From: an uncultured Clostridia bacterium
GTDB taxonomy: Bacteria; Bacillota; Clostridia; Christensenellales; Borkfalkiaceae
Length of the DNA: 5,286 bases
Direction: 5' to 3'
Assembly (NCBI GenBank): GCA_947177495.1
Contig: CAMWUS010000115.1
Span: forward strand, 1 to 5,286
The position numbers and the translations under genes are program-made. Of the stretch, positions 2,914 through 5,286 are shown piece after piece. Numbering within the stretch: the stretch's first letter is position 1; every line of letters starts with the position of its first letter. The notes below the pieces were generated by a model. The model was given only the letters and a program-made list of their open reading frames with translations, searched no databases and had not been told where the DNA came from.

Positions 2914-5286
2914 ATGAAGAAACGTAAAGTGCAAGACGGCGAACTTCACGAAATTGAAAATAAAAGACGTTCGCGTGTTGTAAGAGATAAAAAGAAAGGC
3001 GAGAGACGATTAAAGCCTTGGACGAAGAAGCGTAAATTACGTGCGCTTCTTCCTGTATGCTTGATTGCGATTTTCGGAGTGGCGATATTTGCGCTCGGCT
3101 CCTTTGGTAACGTTGCTTCCAACGTGGTGGATGACGGGTTTGTTACCGTGTCTTATCCGCTTCCGGACGATGGCTCCACGCCGCTCGATCACAGCGCGCT
3201 TGAAAATATCGGCTATATGAATACCCGATTTAAGGGGCAGACGAATTGGTATTCCGAAATGCACGGCACCACGGTTGCGGCGGGCGTCAATCAGTCGGTA
3301 AACACTTTCAAGCAATATGCAAACAATGCGCTTATCATGGCGGACATCACTTCGAGCTCCCTCGTCAATGCGGCACGGCAGTTCTGCTACTACGGCGACG
3401 AGGTCATGTGGCGAAACGGGACTTCCTATACCGGGAATTCTTTTGATGAAATGAATTCGATCAATTGGAAGACGGGCGAACCCTATGCGCATATGACGAT
3501 TACCGATTTCAAATCGCGCAACGGTCTCCCCGGTACGGAGCTTTTCGTATATGTCATTAACGAAGAAACTTTGGTTGACGCTTCGGAGGTAATCGACAAC
3601 GGCGACGGAACTTATACGCAGAGCTATGTGCTCGATCCTGCTCGCGATAAGGCGCCTGCACACTATGTAAACCAAATGAAATTTACGGGGGGGCTTACTG
3701 GTCTGCCCGAATTTAGCTATATTCATTTAACTTATACATTCGACAGTACTTGGCAGGTATTGTCTGCGGACGTCGATGAAGCGTACAAAGCGGAAATGGT
3801 AATAAGCGTCAACTGTACTTCGGCTTTCCATACGGATTATTCCTACAATACGCCTCAAGCGCAATCTCCTGCGTTCGAGGGCTATTTCAAGCAGTACGTG
3901 GGCAAAGGAATAACGGACGGCGAACTTCCCGTGACCGTAGACGCTATGGGCTGTATTACGTCGGCGTTTCTTTCCGAGCCCGTAAGCTTGGAATTATCGC
4001 TTTCCATAAATGAGAACGACGTAAAGGGGCTCATCTATTTCGATGCAAGCAAACTCGATATTGCCGCGATTATGAAAGGCGGGCAAATTAATCTCGGTGC
4101 AGCGCTTGCGGATATTGAGTTGCGTGCTCAAATCGGAGAGATTTCCCTCTATTTGGATAAGGGTACGGCGTATGTTTCCGCCGGTTCGCTCAAAGCGCGG
4201 CTCAGCGTGGAAGAACTTATTGAGCTTATCAACCGTTATACTGCGCCCTCCGACGAGACGACGAGTGCAGACACGGCGGACAAAGAAGACGCTCCGATTT
4301 TTGCAATCGACGATCCTGCCACCGAGGAGCCCGATGACGGATTTACTTTTGTGGCGGGTGAAAGCGCGGTTATGAAGGCGAAGCTCGATTTGAGCTCGCT
4401 CGGAATTGATTTGATAGTACCGCTTAATTTCCGTTTCTCGCTTGACGAGGAAAACCGTGCGACGCTTGCGAGTGCGGACGTTTCGCTTGTTTACGGCGGG
4501 GTTGCGGTTTCCGTTCAGCTCGATGATAGCGAAAAGGAAGTACCGTCTCTTTCTGATGAGGAAAAGTCCCAATTTATCGATTTGATTCCTTATGCCAACG
4601 GTCTTGCCGAACTCTTCACACAAGACGTTTTGAAAGCGGAATTCGATTATCGTGCAGACGGATTCTCCGTAAATGGAAGTGTTAACCTTGCCATAAAGGA
4701 CGGTTTGCGTGCAGACGGTAACTTACTTCTTACGGTAGGCGACGCGCAGCTTCCCGTAACAATTGGCTTTGAAGATTCCGTTCTTTACATAAACGTAGCC
4801 AACGTGAAAGTACGTGCGAGTGTAGACGACATCTTAGCCTTAGTGAACAAGCTGACTGCCGACAGCGATTTAACGGCGGAAAGCGCGATGGGGCTTGCTA
4901 ATATTCTTGATATTGTTTTGAAAAACGACTTGCTCGGGCTTTTGAACGTACAAGAAAACGACGGCGTACTGAATCTTGCTTTAAAGGGCACGGAGCTGTT
5001 GAAGCTCTTTGGAATCGATTTCGCGCTTGGAAACGTGGAATTGAGCGTGGCGAACGGCTCGCTTTCCGCAAGCGTGTTGGGCGCGAACGTAAAGGTGACG
5101 AAGGGCGAAAGCGTGACCGTGGATAAAGAGGGTTACATTGAAATTCTTCCCTACGTTGACGAACTTATCAAGTTGTTCACAAGCGAGGCACTTGCGTTAA
5201 ATATAAATTACGAGCAGAACGGTATAAAGGTTGCGGGCGATTTGACCGTGAACCTGAAAGATTTTGCGATTGCGGGAGAAATCACA
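2914..5286 (+). CDS. Large membrane-anchored extracellular protein of unknown function, repeat-containing, 3' end outside the window
   Basis: An uninterrupted frame of 791 codons runs off the window; the stop is not seen. Residues 1-43 are strongly basic (20 Lys/Arg) and should be cytoplasmic. Residues about 44-64 form one hydrophobic helix without a lipobox (C49 is at its start) or clear cleavage site, suggesting an N-in signal anchor with the rest outside the cell. Residues about 70-305 form a first domain rich in Tyr, Trp and Asn. Residues about 373-791 are alternating polar/hydrophobic beta strands with short helices such as SVDDILALVNKL, and repeat themselves: 420-453 resembles 625-658 and 555-603 resembles 742-790 (15 of 49 identical, no gaps). 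An Asp/Glu/Thr-rich linker (445-476) interrupts the first module. There is no LPxTG, SLH or catalytic motif in the visible part. The strand pattern is reminiscent of LolA/LppX-like half-barrels, but this is a guess. It has its own promoter with putative operators and is separated from purB by a terminator. Confidence 0.85.
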   Translation, partial: MKKRKVQDGELHEIENKRRSRVVRDKKKGERRLKPWTKKRKLRALLPVCLIAIFGVAIFALGSFGNVASNVVDDGFVTVSYPLPDDGSTPLDHSALENIGYMNTRFKGQTNWYSEMHGTTVAAGVNQSVNTFKQYANNALIMADITSSSLVNAARQFCYYGDEVMWRNGTSYTGNSFDEMNSINWKTGEPYAHMTITDFKSRNGLPGTELFVYVINEETLVDASEVIDNGDGTYTQSYVLDPARDKAPAHYVNQMKFTGGLTGLPEFSYIHLTYTFDSTWQVLSADVDEAYKAEMVISVNCTSAFHTDYSYNTPQAQSPAFEGYFKQYVGKGITDGELPVTVDAMGCITSAFLSEPVSLELSLSINENDVKGLIYFDASKLDIAAIMKGGQINLGAALADIELRAQIGEISLYLDKGTAYVSAGSLKARLSVEELIELINRYTAPSDETTSADTADKEDAPIFAIDDPATEEPDDGFTFVAGESAVMKAKLDLSSLGIDLIVPLNFRFSLDEENRATLASADVSLVYGGVAVSVQLDDSEKEVPSLSDEEKSQFIDLIPYANGLAELFTQDVLKAEFDYRADGFSVNGSVNLAIKDGLRADGNLLLTVGDAQLPVTIGFEDSVLYINVANVKVRASVDDILALVNKLTADSDLTAESAMGLANILDIVLKNDLLGLLNVQENDGVLNLALKGTELLKLFGIDFALGNVELSVANGSLSASVLGANVKVTKGESVTVDKEGYIEILPYVDELIKLFTSEALALNINYEQNGIKVAGDLTVNLKDFAIAGEIT

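Noticed and set aside
3037..3726. Long open frame on the minus strand (229 codons)
   Set aside because: It lies entirely antisense to the large surface-protein frame, is rich in Arg, His and Ile without recognisable domains, and has no convincing ribosome binding site. It is a composition shadow.
3994..4623. Second long minus-strand frame (209 codons)
   Set aside because: Also fully antisense to the surface-protein gene, with low-complexity basic composition and no motif. The plus frame has a promoter, a start and internal repeats that explain the DNA.
4651..4718. Eleven-base direct repeat CGTGCAGACGG at 4651 and 4708
   Set aside because: It lies in coding sequence and encodes Arg-Ala-Asp-Gly twice. 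It is most likely shared codon use in similar strand turns, not a mobile or regulatory repeat.

Overview
The window looks like a piece of a Gram-positive, Clostridia-type (Bacillota) chromosome. The evidence is consensus sigma-A-like promoters, AG-rich ribosome binding sites, a U-tract intrinsic terminator, a membrane-anchored surface protein with no sign of an outer membrane, and a long animal-type PurB of a kind also found in Firmicutes. I cannot name a genus. Intergenic DNA is strongly AT-rich, while the genes have mixed base composition with many GCG, TTT and CTT codons.

Left half (77-2643): a complete, tightly packed three-gene operon on the + strand. An extended -10 promoter (77-106) drives a dCMP deaminase (129-575), a cytoplasmic cyclophilin-type peptidyl-prolyl isomerase (580-1101) and adenylosuccinate lyase PurB (1111-2547). 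Gaps between genes are 4 and 9 nt, and an intrinsic terminator lies at 2615-2643. Two of the three products act in nucleotide metabolism: dCMP to dUMP, which supplies dTMP synthesis, and two fumarate-releasing steps of purine synthesis. The cyclophilin is a general folding enzyme with no obvious pathway link.

Middle (2548-2913): a 366-bp AT-rich intergenic region. It holds a 19-bp palindrome, the terminator, and eight copies of a 7-bp motif TRTCATA in both orientations. Five of these are exact TGTCATA direct copies arranged with 22-bp spacing in two clusters. The downstream cluster sits on a strong promoter (2835-2863), one site in the -35/-10 spacer and the next over the expected transcription start. 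This looks like a repressor operator array for the gene that follows, and I do not recognise the regulator.

Right (2914-5286 and beyond): one very long open frame, 791 codons without a stop, which runs off the window. It encodes a single-pass membrane protein with a very basic cytoplasmic tail (20 Lys/Arg in the first 43 residues), one transmembrane helix (about 44-64), a globular extracellular N-terminal domain, and then a diverged repeated beta-rich module of about 190-205 residues. Function is unknown. This gene and its operator-laden promoter are the most interesting part of the window.
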